Shown piece by piece: positions 7,372 through 15,616 of a stretch of DNA of 39,375 bases (position 1 is the first letter of the stretch; each line of letters starts with the position of its first letter). The notes under the pieces were generated by a model that saw nothing but the letters and a program-made list of their open reading frames with translations, searched no databases and was not told where the DNA came from. Both the position numbers and the translations under genes were made by a program. This stretch comes from an uncultured Pelagibacteraceae bacterium (GTDB taxonomy: Bacteria; Pseudomonadota; Alphaproteobacteria; Pelagibacterales; Pelagibacteraceae), in NCBI GenBank assembly GCA_902607805.1, contig CACLLR010000006.1:1-39375 (forward strand), in the 5' to 3' direction.

Positions 7372-8585
7372 TGAAATTTAAGAAAAATAAGCTTTATATA
7401 GAAAATGTTAGTGCAGAAAATATTGTAAATAAATTTGGTAGTCCAACTTATTGTTATTCGTTAAAAAAGTTAAAAGAAAATATAAAAAACTTTAAAAAAA
7501 ATTTTAAAAGAATAAATCCTTTAATATGCTTTTCTGTAAAATCAAATTCTAACGATTATATTTTAAAAGAAATAAAACTATCAGGTTTAGGTGCTGACGT
7601 TGTTTCAATGGGAGAATTATTAAAAGCACTAAAAAATGGAATATCAGCAAAAAAAATAGTTTTTTCAGGAGTGGGAAAATCATATGAAGAACTAGAGTAT
7701 GCTATAGAAAAAAAAATTTTACTTATTAACTGTGAGTCAGAAAGTGAAATTTTTGATATTGAAAAAATAGCAAAAAAGAAAAGGAAAATAGTTGATATAG
7801 GTATCAGACTAAACCCAGATATAGATGCAAAAACAATTAATAAAATTTCAACCGGAAAAAGAGAAAATAAATTCGGCTTAACTGAAGAAAATTTTTTAAA
7901 ATGCATTAAAAAATTTAAAAATAATAAAAACTTAAAAATTAAATGTTTAAGTGTTCATATTGGCAGTCAAATTTGTAGTTATAAACCTTATGCAAAAATG
8001 CTTAGTGTGATTAATAAAGTTATAAAAAAATCAAAACATATTTTTGAATACATTGATGTTGGTGGAGGAATGGGAATTAAATATAGCAATAATACAAAAT
8101 CATTAAATTATAAAAAATATAATAGTCTTTTAATTAATTTTTTAAAAAAAAATAAATCTAAAATTATATTTGAGCCAGGTAGATCAATAATTGGTGATGT
8201 AGCATGCTTATTAACAAAAGTGCTTCATATTAAAAAAACTAAAAATATTAATTTTATTATTTTAGATTCTGCAATGAATGACTTTATGCGACCAGCTTTA
8301 TACAATGCCAACCATAGGATAATTCCATCTAAAAAAAATAAACTTGTTAATAACTTAAATCATGAATTTGTAGGTCCAATTTGTGAAACTACTGATAAAT
8401 TTGGTAATTTTTCAAAATTTCAAAAAATAAATAAAGGAGATATATTTGCCATTCTTGATGTTGGAGCATATGGCATGGTTTTATCTTCTAATTATAATTT
8501 AAGAGCAAAACCTGCTGAAATTTTAGTAAAAGGTTCTTCATTAAAAGTAATTACTAAAAGACAAATGATTAATAAAATCATTTAA
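7371..8585 (+). CDS. lysA: Diaminopimelate decarboxylase
   Basis: This 404-residue PLP enzyme of alanine-racemase fold type III converts meso-diaminopimelate to lysine and CO2. The PLP lysine is K57 in CFSVKSNSN. Further landmarks are HIGSQI near residue 200, the phosphate-binding GGGMGI near 228, FEPGRSIIG near 267, and the catalytic C-E pair in GPICETTDKFG near 338. The start is fixed by overlap with the lipoprotein gene (TAATG). It sits in the argH-lptM-lysA series, so lysine and arginine end-steps are co-transcribed. All catalytic residues I looked for are present. Confidence 0.97.
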   Translation: MKFKKNKLYIENVSAENIVNKFGSPTYCYSLKKLKENIKNFKKNFKRINPLICFSVKSNSNDYILKEIKLSGLGADVVSMGELLKALKNGISAKKIVFSGVGKSYEELEYAIEKKILLINCESESEIFDIEKIAKKKRKIVDIGIRLNPDIDAKTINKISTGKRENKFGLTEENFLKCIKKFKNNKNLKIKCLSVHIGSQICSYKPYAKMLSVINKVIKKSKHIFEYIDVGGGMGIKYSNNTKSLNYKKYNSLLINFLKKNKSKIIFEPGRSIIGDVACLLTKVLHIKKTKNINFIILDSAMNDFMRPALYNANHRIIPSKKNKLVNNLNHEFVGPICETTDKFGNFSKFQKINKGDIFAILDVGAYGMVLSSNYNLRAKPAEILVKGSSLKVITKRQMINKII

Positions 8586-8595
8586 AATAAAAATA

Positions 8596-9297
8596 ATGAT
8601 ACGTAACATAATTTTTAAAATTTTTTTTTATTTTGGAGTAATTTTTATTTGTATTTTATTTATACCTGCTTTTTTTTTACCTCAAAAAGTAGCAATAACT
8701 GCAGGAAAAATTTCCGGTTTTTGGGCTAAGTTTTGTTTGGAATTTTTTCTTTCAACAAAAATAGTAATTAAAGGAAGAGAAAATCTAATTAACAATAATA
8801 AATTTTTTATTGCCTGTTCTCATCAATCAATGTTTGAAACATTTTTTTTACAGATTTTATTTGATGGGCCGATATTTATATTTAAAAAAGAACTTACAAA
8901 AATACCAATATTTGGTTGGTATTTAATAAAAATAGGATTTATTTCAATTGAAAGAAATAAAATTTCTAAATCAAATATTGATTTTATGGATAAAATTAAA
9001 TCAACAGTTAGAAACTCAAATAGACCAATATTAATATTTCCTCAGGCAACAAGGTTAAATGTTGATGATAGATTACCTTTTAAAAAAGGTGTTGGAAGAA
9101 TATATGAAAATTTAAATATTAAATGCCAACCTGTAGCAATTAATTCAGGATCAGTGTGGCCAAAGTCAGGTCAATTAAATCCTAATAAAACAATTACTGT
9201 TTCAATTTTAAAAGAAATTGATCCTGGAATGAATGCTAAAGAATTTTTAGATTATTTAGAAAAAAATATTTATATGGAATTAGATTTAATATCTTAA
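8596..9297 (+). CDS. 1-acyl-sn-glycerol-3-phosphate acyltransferase (PlsC-like)
   Basis: This 233-residue membrane-associated acyltransferase adds the second acyl chain in phosphatidic acid synthesis. There is an N-terminal hydrophobic stretch (about residues 5-30). The catalytic box is SHQSMFET near residue 75, an Hx4E in place of the usual Hx4D. The second block is FPQATRLN near 151 in place of FPEGTR. Motif III (FKKGVGR) and motif IV (CQPVAINSG) are recognisable. The HQSMxE variant is, to my knowledge, seen in other alphaproteobacterial homologues, so it is probably active, but the double substitution is noted. Its TAA overlaps the converging dnaN stop within a shared TTAA. Confidence 0.85.
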   Translation: MIRNIIFKIFFYFGVIFICILFIPAFFLPQKVAITAGKISGFWAKFCLEFFLSTKIVIKGRENLINNNKFFIACSHQSMFETFFLQILFDGPIFIFKKELTKIPIFGWYLIKIGFISIERNKISKSNIDFMDKIKSTVRNSNRPILIFPQATRLNVDDRLPFKKGVGRIYENLNIKCQPVAINSGSVWPKSGQLNPNKTITVSILKEIDPGMNAKEFLDYLEKNIYMELDLIS

Positions 9298-10406
9298 GCT
9301 TTCATTGGCATAACAACAAATATACTATCAAAATCTGAAGGATCTCTTATTAGAGCAGGTGATCCAGTGTCTTTAAAATATATTTCAATTTTATCTCCTT
9401 CTATTTGAGAAGCTACATCAATTAAATATTTTGAATTAAAACTAATATCTAAATCATGATCAAATTTAACAGATAAACTCTCTTTTCCATCTCCGCTATT
9501 AGTATTGTTTACTGAAAGGTTTAATAAGTTTTGTGTAAGACTAAATTTAACACCATCTTTTTTATCTAAAGAAACAGAAGCTACTCTATCAACACTATCT
9601 AAAAATAGTTTGATATCAACTTCAAGTTTTTTTTGATTTTCTTTTGGAATTACTTGAACATAATTCGGGAATCTTCCGTCTATAAGTTTTGATATCAGTA
9701 CACTATTATTTATTTCAAATTTAATTTTTGATTTAATGTTAGAAATTTTTACATCTCCTTCATAATCTTCTAATAAATTACATAATTGAAAAATAGTTTT
9801 TTTTGGAAGAATTATTGGTTCAAAATCTATTTTTTGAGATAATGGAATTTTTGAAACAGACATTCTATGACTATCTGTTGCCGCAGCAGTCAAAAAAAAA
9901 TTTTCTTCATTTTGATTTTGATGAAAAAAAATACCACTTAAATAATGTCTTGTTTCATCGTTTGATACGGCAAATTTACATTTATTTAATAATTTTAGTA
10001 ATTTTTTTGAATTTATAGAAAATTCATTTTCGCTAAAATTTTCATCTGTTAATGGAAATTCGGAAGGATCAATACAGTTTAAATTAAATATAGATTTTTC
10101 AGATTCTAAATGAATTTTATTATCCCCCTCTTTAGCCAAACTTATTTTTTTATCAGAAGAAAACTTTCTTACAATATCATACATTATAGATGAAGATGTA
10201 GTAGTTTTACCATCTTCTAAAACTTCTACATTTTGGATTTTATTAATAAATATTAAATCTAAATCTGTTGCTGTAATAATAAGAGATGAATTAGATGCTT
10301 CTATAAGAACGTTTGATAGTATTGGAAGTGTACTTTTCTTTTCAATAACACCCTGACAATAATTTAATGATTTCTGTAGATCTTGCTGATTTACGTTAAA
10401 TTTCAT
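9294..10406 (-). CDS. dnaN: DNA polymerase III beta sliding clamp
   Basis: This 370-residue three-domain clamp tethers DNA polymerase III to DNA. It begins MKFNVNQQDLQKSLNYCQGVIEKKSTLPILSN-like, the usual opening. DGRFPNY lies near residue 240, and the C-terminus ends FVVMPMKA, matching the conserved VxMPMR/K tail that forms part of the protein-binding pocket. Length matches the family. It overlaps the end of dnaA by 11 bp and is surely co-transcribed with it. The converging plsC gene overlaps it by 4 bp. Confidence 0.97.
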   Translation of the reverse strand: MKFNVNQQDLQKSLNYCQGVIEKKSTLPILSNVLIEASNSSLIITATDLDLIFINKIQNVEVLEDGKTTTSSSIMYDIVRKFSSDKKISLAKEGDNKIHLESEKSIFNLNCIDPSEFPLTDENFSENEFSINSKKLLKLLNKCKFAVSNDETRHYLSGIFFHQNQNEENFFLTAAATDSHRMSVSKIPLSQKIDFEPIILPKKTIFQLCNLLEDYEGDVKISNIKSKIKFEINNSVLISKLIDGRFPNYVQVIPKENQKKLEVDIKLFLDSVDRVASVSLDKKDGVKFSLTQNLLNLSVNNTNSGDGKESLSVKFDHDLDISFNSKYLIDVASQIEGDKIEIYFKDTGSPALIRDPSDFDSIFVVMPMKA

Positions 10407-11814
10407 TTTCTTTATTGTATAAAATTTTACTCTTTAAATTATCAATATTATTATTTAACTCATTATCTCCCTTTTTAAGCTTTTCAATAGTTCTAACTGA
10501 ATGAATTACAGTAGTATGATCTCTATTAGAAAATGCTCTACCTATTTCTGGCAAAGATTTAGAAGTCAAAATTTTTGACAAATAAATTGCTGTCTGTCTC
10601 GGCCTAACCAAGTATCTTGATCTTCTAGATGATAACATTTCATTTTTACTTATTTTGAAAAATTTACACACTACAGTTTGAATTAGATCTATAGTAACTT
10701 TGTTTTCAGATAAATTAAGTAAATCTTTGAGTATTATTTTAACTTCAGATATATTTGGAGTTTTATTATATATTCTTGCAAAGGATGCTATTCTATTTAA
10801 AGCACCAACTAATTCCCTTATGCTAGTTGTAATTTCAGAACTTAAAAATTTATATATTTCCTCAGATATATTTAATTGATTTGAATTTAAGATATTTAAA
10901 TAATCAATTTTTGATTTAATAATTTTATATCTCAATTCATAATCTGGAGCTTGAATATCCACAACTAACCCTCCTGAAAATCTAGATTTAATTCTTTCCT
11001 GAATTCTTAAGAGTTTATTAGGTGGTCTATCGCCTGAAATAATTATTTGTGATCCTTTTTCTATAAGAGCATTAAAAGTATGAAAAAATTCTTCTTGCAT
11101 AGCCTCTTTCCCATTCATAAATTGAATATCATCAATAAGTAATACGTCAGTATTTCTAAAGTAATCTTTAAATTTTACCATCTCATTAGATTTTATTGAT
11201 TTAACAAACTGATACATAAATCTCTCTGCTGATATAAACATAACTTTATTTTTTTCTTTTAAGCTTAGACCTATTGCATTCAATAAATGAGTTTTCCCCA
11301 TACCAACACCTCCATAAATATATAATGGATTGTAGTGTGCTATATCTTCTGACACTTTTTTTGAAGCTTCAAATGCAAGTTTATTACTTTGTCCTAAAAT
11401 GAAATTACTAAAGTTTTTATTTGGGTCAATTCGATTATATTGTAGGAATGAATCTTTTATAAATGATATATTTCTATTATCTTGGTTTTCAGATATGTTT
11501 TTTAAATCTTCAAAATCTTTATTATGATCTTTTGAATTCTCAATGGTAAACTCAATTCTATCTATTCCTTTTTTATAGTTTTTAATAATTTGAAGAATTT
11601 GATCTAGATATCTTGAAGTGATCCAATCGCGGATAAATCTTGTTGATACAGAAATTAGAATATAATTATTAAATTCATCTACAAATGAAATTTTTTTTAA
11701 CCAGCTTTGAAATATATCTTCTCCAAATTTTTCTCTCATATTGTCTTGAATAATATTCCAGTCAATTTTTTTTTGAGATAATTGTTCTGAATTTTGATTT
11801 AAATTATTTTTCAT
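10396..11814 (-). CDS. dnaA: Chromosomal replication initiator DnaA
   Basis: This 472-residue AAA+ initiator opens the replication origin. Domain I spans about residues 17-85 (WNIIQDNMREKFG...FIRDW). A low-complexity linker runs to about 130. The AAA+ core has Walker A GGVGMGKTH at 168-176 and Walker B VLLIDDIQFM near 228. The domain IV helix-turn-helix ends in the DnaA signature SNRDHTTVIHSVRTIEKL near 435-452, which contacts DnaA boxes. Length is typical. It heads a dnaA-dnaN unit. The 316-bp AT-rich leader upstream is the longest gene-free stretch in the window. No clear Shine-Dalgarno precedes the ATG. Confidence 0.97.
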   Translation of the reverse strand: MKNNLNQNSEQLSQKKIDWNIIQDNMREKFGEDIFQSWLKKISFVDEFNNYILISVSTRFIRDWITSRYLDQILQIIKNYKKGIDRIEFTIENSKDHNKDFEDLKNISENQDNRNISFIKDSFLQYNRIDPNKNFSNFILGQSNKLAFEASKKVSEDIAHYNPLYIYGGVGMGKTHLLNAIGLSLKEKNKVMFISAERFMYQFVKSIKSNEMVKFKDYFRNTDVLLIDDIQFMNGKEAMQEEFFHTFNALIEKGSQIIISGDRPPNKLLRIQERIKSRFSGGLVVDIQAPDYELRYKIIKSKIDYLNILNSNQLNISEEIYKFLSSEITTSIRELVGALNRIASFARIYNKTPNISEVKIILKDLLNLSENKVTIDLIQTVVCKFFKISKNEMLSSRRSRYLVRPRQTAIYLSKILTSKSLPEIGRAFSNRDHTTVIHSVRTIEKLKKGDNELNNNIDNLKSKILYNKENEI

Positions 11815-12130
11815 GGAGAAAGTTCAATTAAAACTTATAAAAAATTATTGCAATAAATTAATTTAATTTTTAAAAAAAAAATGAAATCTCCAATTGAATA
11901 AATCTCTGCGTGAAATTAAATTAAATTAAAAATTGTATTTTAAATAAAATAAATTTTTTAAAAAAAAATTTGATAAAGTTTAAAAAAAAATTCTAGATGT
12001 AGTAATAATTTAATAAAAATAATTATATTTAGTATTATAAGTTAGCACTAATATTCTAAGTTGTAATTTTAAGATTTTATAATTTAGAAAACAGCTTTAT
12101 ATAAAAAAAAATTCTGACTACCTGAAGTTG
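11815..12130. other. Gene-free AT-rich region between rpsT and dnaA
   Basis: These 316 bp hold no ORF. They contain four long A-tracts (11872-11881, 11960-11968, 11982-11990, 12103-12111). The middle pair starts 22 bp apart, about two helical turns, so it may be curved. A minus-strand TATAAT (plus-strand ATTATA at 12034-12039) could be a -10 for dnaA, giving a leader of about 210 nt. A pentamer repeat (AAATT) lies near 11913-11931. I found no DnaA box (TTATNCACA) and no good terminator hairpin for rpsT beyond a T-rich run on the minus strand. Confidence 0.5.
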
Positions 12131-12391
12131 TTAAAGACTATTTATTTTTTTTGTTATTCGAGAAATATTTCTAGAAGCGTTTTTTTTTTTAATTATTCCG
12201 GTTTTTGCAACTTTCATAAGCTCTGAGTTTAACTTTGGTAGAAATTTTAGTGCTTCTTTTTTGTCTTTTTTCTTAATTATTAAATTCATTTTTTTTATTG
12301 CATTTTTAAACTTACTTTTTCTAGATCTATTAACTGATGTTTGCTTCAATATTCTTCTAACTCTTTTAATTGCAGATTTTGTATTAGCCAT
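12131..12391 (-). CDS. rpsT: 30S ribosomal protein S20
   Basis: This 86-residue, strongly basic protein starts MANTKSAIKRVRRILKQT, the universal S20 opening. Later come NRSRKSKFKNAIKK and KNASRNISRITKKI, matching the three-helix bundle that binds 16S rRNA. Length is normal. rpsT next to dnaA is the usual alphaproteobacterial arrangement. A near-consensus promoter sits just upstream and leaves almost no leader before the ATG, so the message may be leaderless or nearly so. Confidence 0.97.
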   Translation of the reverse strand: MANTKSAIKRVRRILKQTSVNRSRKSKFKNAIKKMNLIIKKKDKKEALKFLPKLNSELMKVAKTGIIKKKNASRNISRITKKINSL

Positions 12392-12401
12392 ATGCGCGAG
12401 G

Positions 12402-12430
12402 TATATAACTTGCTAATTTTACATGGTCAA
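12402..12430 (-). promoter_or_regulatory. Near-consensus sigma-70-type promoter of rpsT
   Basis: Read on the minus strand, TTGACC (plus 12425-12430) is followed by a 17-bp spacer and TATATA (plus 12402-12407). The expected transcription start is about 12395, only some 4 nt before the rpsT ATG at 12391-12389. It occupies the gap between the end of mutM and rpsT. Confidence 0.7.
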
Positions 12431-12442
12431 CAGAATTATTTA

Positions 12443-13303
12443 TTATTTTTGACAATTTTTACAAAAATAACTTGATCTATTAGATATAAATACCTTTATA
12501 ATTTTTCCTAAACATCTTTTATTAAGACAATTTTTATTTTCTCTGTTGTATGCTTTAAATTCATTTTGAAATGAACCCGCAATACCTTTTGTATTTTTAA
12601 AATCTCTAATAGTTGATCCACCTTTTTTAATAGCTTTTTTAAGAATAAACCTAGAAAAATGAATAATTTTTTTTAAATCTGAAATATTTAATTTTTTTAC
12701 ATTTTTATAAGGATTAATTTTTGAATAATACAATATCTCATTTGCATAAATATTCCCAATTCCAGAAATATATTTTTGATCTAATAAAAAATTTTTTATA
12801 TTTTTATTTTTATTTATTATTATTTTTTTTAAATAATTTAAATTAAAATTTTTATCTAAAGGTTCTAATCCTAAATTTGAAAAAAAAAAGTTCATTTTTT
12901 TATAACTTTTAAAATATTTAAGATAACCAAATCTTCTTGGATCATTGTATATAATTTTAAAATTTTTAAAAAATATTATTATATGACTATGTTTTTTTGG
13001 AAGATTTTCTGAATTATAAAAACTTAAATTTGTTTTATTATAATTATTTTTTTTAACCAAATGAAGAGTTCCAGACATTCCAAAATGAATAATTAAAAAC
13101 TGATTTTGTTCAAAATAAATAATTAAATACTTGGACTTTCTTGAAACTTTAATAATTTTTTTTTTAGATAATAATTTGTTTAGGTTTTTTTCTATTTTAA
13201 ACCTCAAATTCCTATTTTTAATTAAAACCTTAATTATTTTTTTATAAAGTATGCTTTTTTTTAGTGATTGTTTTATGATTTCTACTTCTGGCAATTCTGG
13301 CAT
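12443..13303 (-). CDS. mutM: Formamidopyrimidine-DNA glycosylase
   Basis: This 286-residue bifunctional glycosylase/AP lyase removes 8-oxoguanine. After Met removal the catalytic Pro is first (PELPEVEII), with the catalytic Glu next. Other conserved parts are HFGMSG near residue 74, DPRRFGYL near 120, and the helix-two-turn-helix region QKYISGIGNIYANEILY near 177-193. The C-terminal zinc finger has CLNKRC and FCKNC; the first cysteine pair is spaced Cx4C rather than the usual Cx2C, which still gives four ligands. Position beside ubiE and rpsT is the conserved alphaproteobacterial order. Its start and the divergent ubiE start are 32 bp apart. Confidence 0.95.
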   Translation of the reverse strand: MPELPEVEIIKQSLKKSILYKKIIKVLIKNRNLRFKIEKNLNKLLSKKKIIKVSRKSKYLIIYFEQNQFLIIHFGMSGTLHLVKKNNYNKTNLSFYNSENLPKKHSHIIIFFKNFKIIYNDPRRFGYLKYFKSYKKMNFFFSNLGLEPLDKNFNLNYLKKIIINKNKNIKNFLLDQKYISGIGNIYANEILYYSKINPYKNVKKLNISDLKKIIHFSRFILKKAIKKGGSTIRDFKNTKGIAGSFQNEFKAYNRENKNCLNKRCLGKIIKVFISNRSSYFCKNCQK

Positions 13304-13335
13304 TTAATATTATATTAATAAAATAAAATAAAATC

Positions 13336-14040
13336 ATGTACCAAAATTTACAAAAAACTAAAGGTCTAGTTGAAAATGTATTTAATCAAGTATTCAATAA
13401 ATATGATTTAATGAATGATTTAATGTCATTAGGCGCTCATAGAGTTTGGAAAAAAGATTTAATATTTATGATGAATCCTTCAATCCATAAAAGCTTAATT
13501 GATGTAGGTTGTGGAACGGGTGATATTGCAAAATTATTCTCAGAAATAACAAAAAGAAAAAATGATGTTTTGAATGTTGATCCTAATATAAAAATGATAA
13601 ATGAAGGTAAAAAAAAATTAAAAAATTATACTAACATCAAATGGAAACAAATGCCTGCTGAAAAATTGAATATTCCAGATAATTCTTTTGATTATTATAC
13701 AATGAGTTTTGCTTTGAGAAATACTAAAGATCTAAATAAAAGTATTTCTGAAGCTTACAGAGTTTTAAAAAAAGGAGGAAGATTTTTATGCTTAGAATTT
13801 TCTAAAATACATAATCCAAATTTAAATTTTATATATAATAAATATTCAAAAATTATACCCACAATTGGAAAATATATAGTTGGAGATGAAAAACCCTATG
13901 AATATTTAATCAAAAGTATAGATCAGTTCATTAATCAAGATGAATTAATTGAAATAATGAAAAATAATCATTTTGAAAATTGTAGCTTTAGGAATTTAAG
14001 TGGTGGAATTGTTGCCATACATTCAGGCTGGAAAATATAA
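13336..14040 (+). CDS. ubiE: UbiE C-methyltransferase (ubiquinone biosynthesis)
   Basis: This 234-residue SAM-dependent methyltransferase adds the C2 methyl of ubiquinone (and menaquinone where made). It begins KGLVENVFNQVFNKYDLMNDLMSLGAHR-like, the family N-terminus. SAM motif I is LIDVGCGTGDIAKLF near residues 52-66. YTMSFALRNTKD near 120 matches UbiE signature 2, and AYRVLKKGGRFLCLEFS near 140 is also diagnostic. Its TAA shares a base with the ubiB ATG (TAATG), giving coupled translation of two ubiquinone genes. Confidence 0.97.
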   Translation: MYQNLQKTKGLVENVFNQVFNKYDLMNDLMSLGAHRVWKKDLIFMMNPSIHKSLIDVGCGTGDIAKLFSEITKRKNDVLNVDPNIKMINEGKKKLKNYTNIKWKQMPAEKLNIPDNSFDYYTMSFALRNTKDLNKSISEAYRVLKKGGRFLCLEFSKIHNPNLNFIYNKYSKIIPTIGKYIVGDEKPYEYLIKSIDQFINQDELIEIMKNNHFENCSFRNLSGGIVAIHSGWKI

Positions 14041-15608
14041 TGTTTAGAAAAATTTTAATATTATTTAAAATAGGTAGAAGAATTGCTCGGTCTGATGCTT
14101 TAGATATAATATCTAAAATTCATAAACCTCCTTTTTTTATTAAATTATTATTCAAACTTTTTTCCATATCTTTTTCGAAAGAAAAAAAAAATGATGTAAA
14201 AAATAATACAGAAGATCAACTATGTAGATCAATAGAAAAAATGGGAACTACTTTTATAAAATTAGGTCAATTTTTATCAACAAGACCAGATATAGTTGGT
14301 GAAGATTTATCTATAAAACTAGAAAAATTACAAGATAAACTTCCTCCATTTGAAACAGAAAAAGCTAAAATAATAATAAAAAAAAATTTAGGTGAAGAAC
14401 AATATAAAAAAATTATAAATTTAAGTAAACCAATAGCGGCAGCATCAATAGCACAAGTACATAAAGCAAAAATAAATGATAATGGCACAATTAAAGATGT
14501 CGCTATAAAGATATTAAGGCCTGATATAAAAAAAATTTTTAATGATGAAATTGATTCGTTAATGTTATTTGCATACTTTGTTGAAAATATTATAAAAAAA
14601 ACTAAAAGACTAAAACTTGTAGAGGTAGTTTTTTTACTAAAAGAAATTACTAATCACGAAATGGATTTAAGATTTGAGGCTGCAGCCGCAAATGAATATG
14701 CTGAAAATACCAAAAATGATGTAGGTTTTTATGTTCCAAAAATTTATTGGAATTTTACAAGTGAAGAAGTTTTAACACTTGATTGGATAGATGGAATTTC
14801 AATTAGAGAAAAAGAAGAATTAGAAAAAAAGAATATTCAAACTAAAACTATTGCATCTGATCTTATTCAACATTTTTTAAGACATTCGGTTAGAGATGGA
14901 TTTTTCCATGCAGATATGCATCAGGGAAACTTATTTATTGATAATAATGGTATAATTATTCCTATCGACTTTGGAATAATGGGGAGAATTGATAAGTTAA
15001 ATAGAAGGTATTTAGCTGAAATATTGTATGGATTTATTCAAAGAGATTATAAAAAAGTTGCTGAAGTTCATATAGTTGCAGGCCTAGTTCCTCAAACAGT
15101 CCCTATTGATGAATTGGCTCAAGCTTTAAGATCTATTGGTGAACCAATATTTGGCCAATCAGTAAAAGATATTTCGGGAGGAAAACTATTAAAACAACTA
15201 TTTGATATTACTGAAAAATTTAATATGCATACACAACCTCAATTACTTTTGCTTCAAAAAACTATGGTTGTAGTTGAAGGTGTGGCTAGAAAATTAAATC
15301 CAAATACAAACATATGGGAAACTTCAAAACCTGTATTGGAAAAATGGTTAAAAGAAACAAAAGATCCAATAAATAATTTTACAGAAACATTGAAAGATTC
15401 TGCTGAAGTATTAAAAAGATTGCCTGAATTACCTAAAATAATGGATAAAGCAAATCAGGCCTTATCTTACATGGCTAGCGGTCAAATACCCCATAATTCT
15501 AAATCATATTCGGCTTTAAAAGAAAAAGAACAAGAAATGAAATCTTTCAAAAATCAAAGTATAATTGGATTATTATTGCTTGTATTTTTAGCCTTCATAG
15601 TATTTTAA
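14040..15608 (+). CDS. ubiB: UbiB ABC1/ADCK-family atypical kinase (ubiquinone biosynthesis)
   Basis: This 522-residue member of the UbiB/ADCK family is needed for ubiquinone synthesis, probably as an ATPase acting on the lipid pathway at the membrane. KxGQ-type signature: KLGQFLSTRPD near residue 78. The family's Ala-rich loop is IAAASIAQVHKAK near 137. The catalytic-like HADMHQGNLFI lies near 290 and the DFG-like IDFGIMGR near 310. A C-terminal hydrophobic helix (SIIGLLLLVFLAFIVF) anchors it. It overlaps ubiE by one base, and coaBC follows after 8 bp. Confidence 0.96.
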   Translation: MFRKILILFKIGRRIARSDALDIISKIHKPPFFIKLLFKLFSISFSKEKKNDVKNNTEDQLCRSIEKMGTTFIKLGQFLSTRPDIVGEDLSIKLEKLQDKLPPFETEKAKIIIKKNLGEEQYKKIINLSKPIAAASIAQVHKAKINDNGTIKDVAIKILRPDIKKIFNDEIDSLMLFAYFVENIIKKTKRLKLVEVVFLLKEITNHEMDLRFEAAAANEYAENTKNDVGFYVPKIYWNFTSEEVLTLDWIDGISIREKEELEKKNIQTKTIASDLIQHFLRHSVRDGFFHADMHQGNLFIDNNGIIIPIDFGIMGRIDKLNRRYLAEILYGFIQRDYKKVAEVHIVAGLVPQTVPIDELAQALRSIGEPIFGQSVKDISGGKLLKQLFDITEKFNMHTQPQLLLLQKTMVVVEGVARKLNPNTNIWETSKPVLEKWLKETKDPINNFTETLKDSAEVLKRLPELPKIMDKANQALSYMASGQIPHNSKSYSALKEKEQEMKSFKNQSIIGLLLLVFLAFIVF

Positions 15609-15616
15609 TTCTCAAA

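Noticed and set aside
7556..7906. 116-residue minus-strand ORF opposite lysA
   Set aside because: It lies wholly within the conserved lysA coding sequence, with no ribosome-binding site or homology.
11815..12130. Replication origin next to dnaA
   Set aside because: No DnaA-box matches were seen; AT-richness alone is not informative in this genome.
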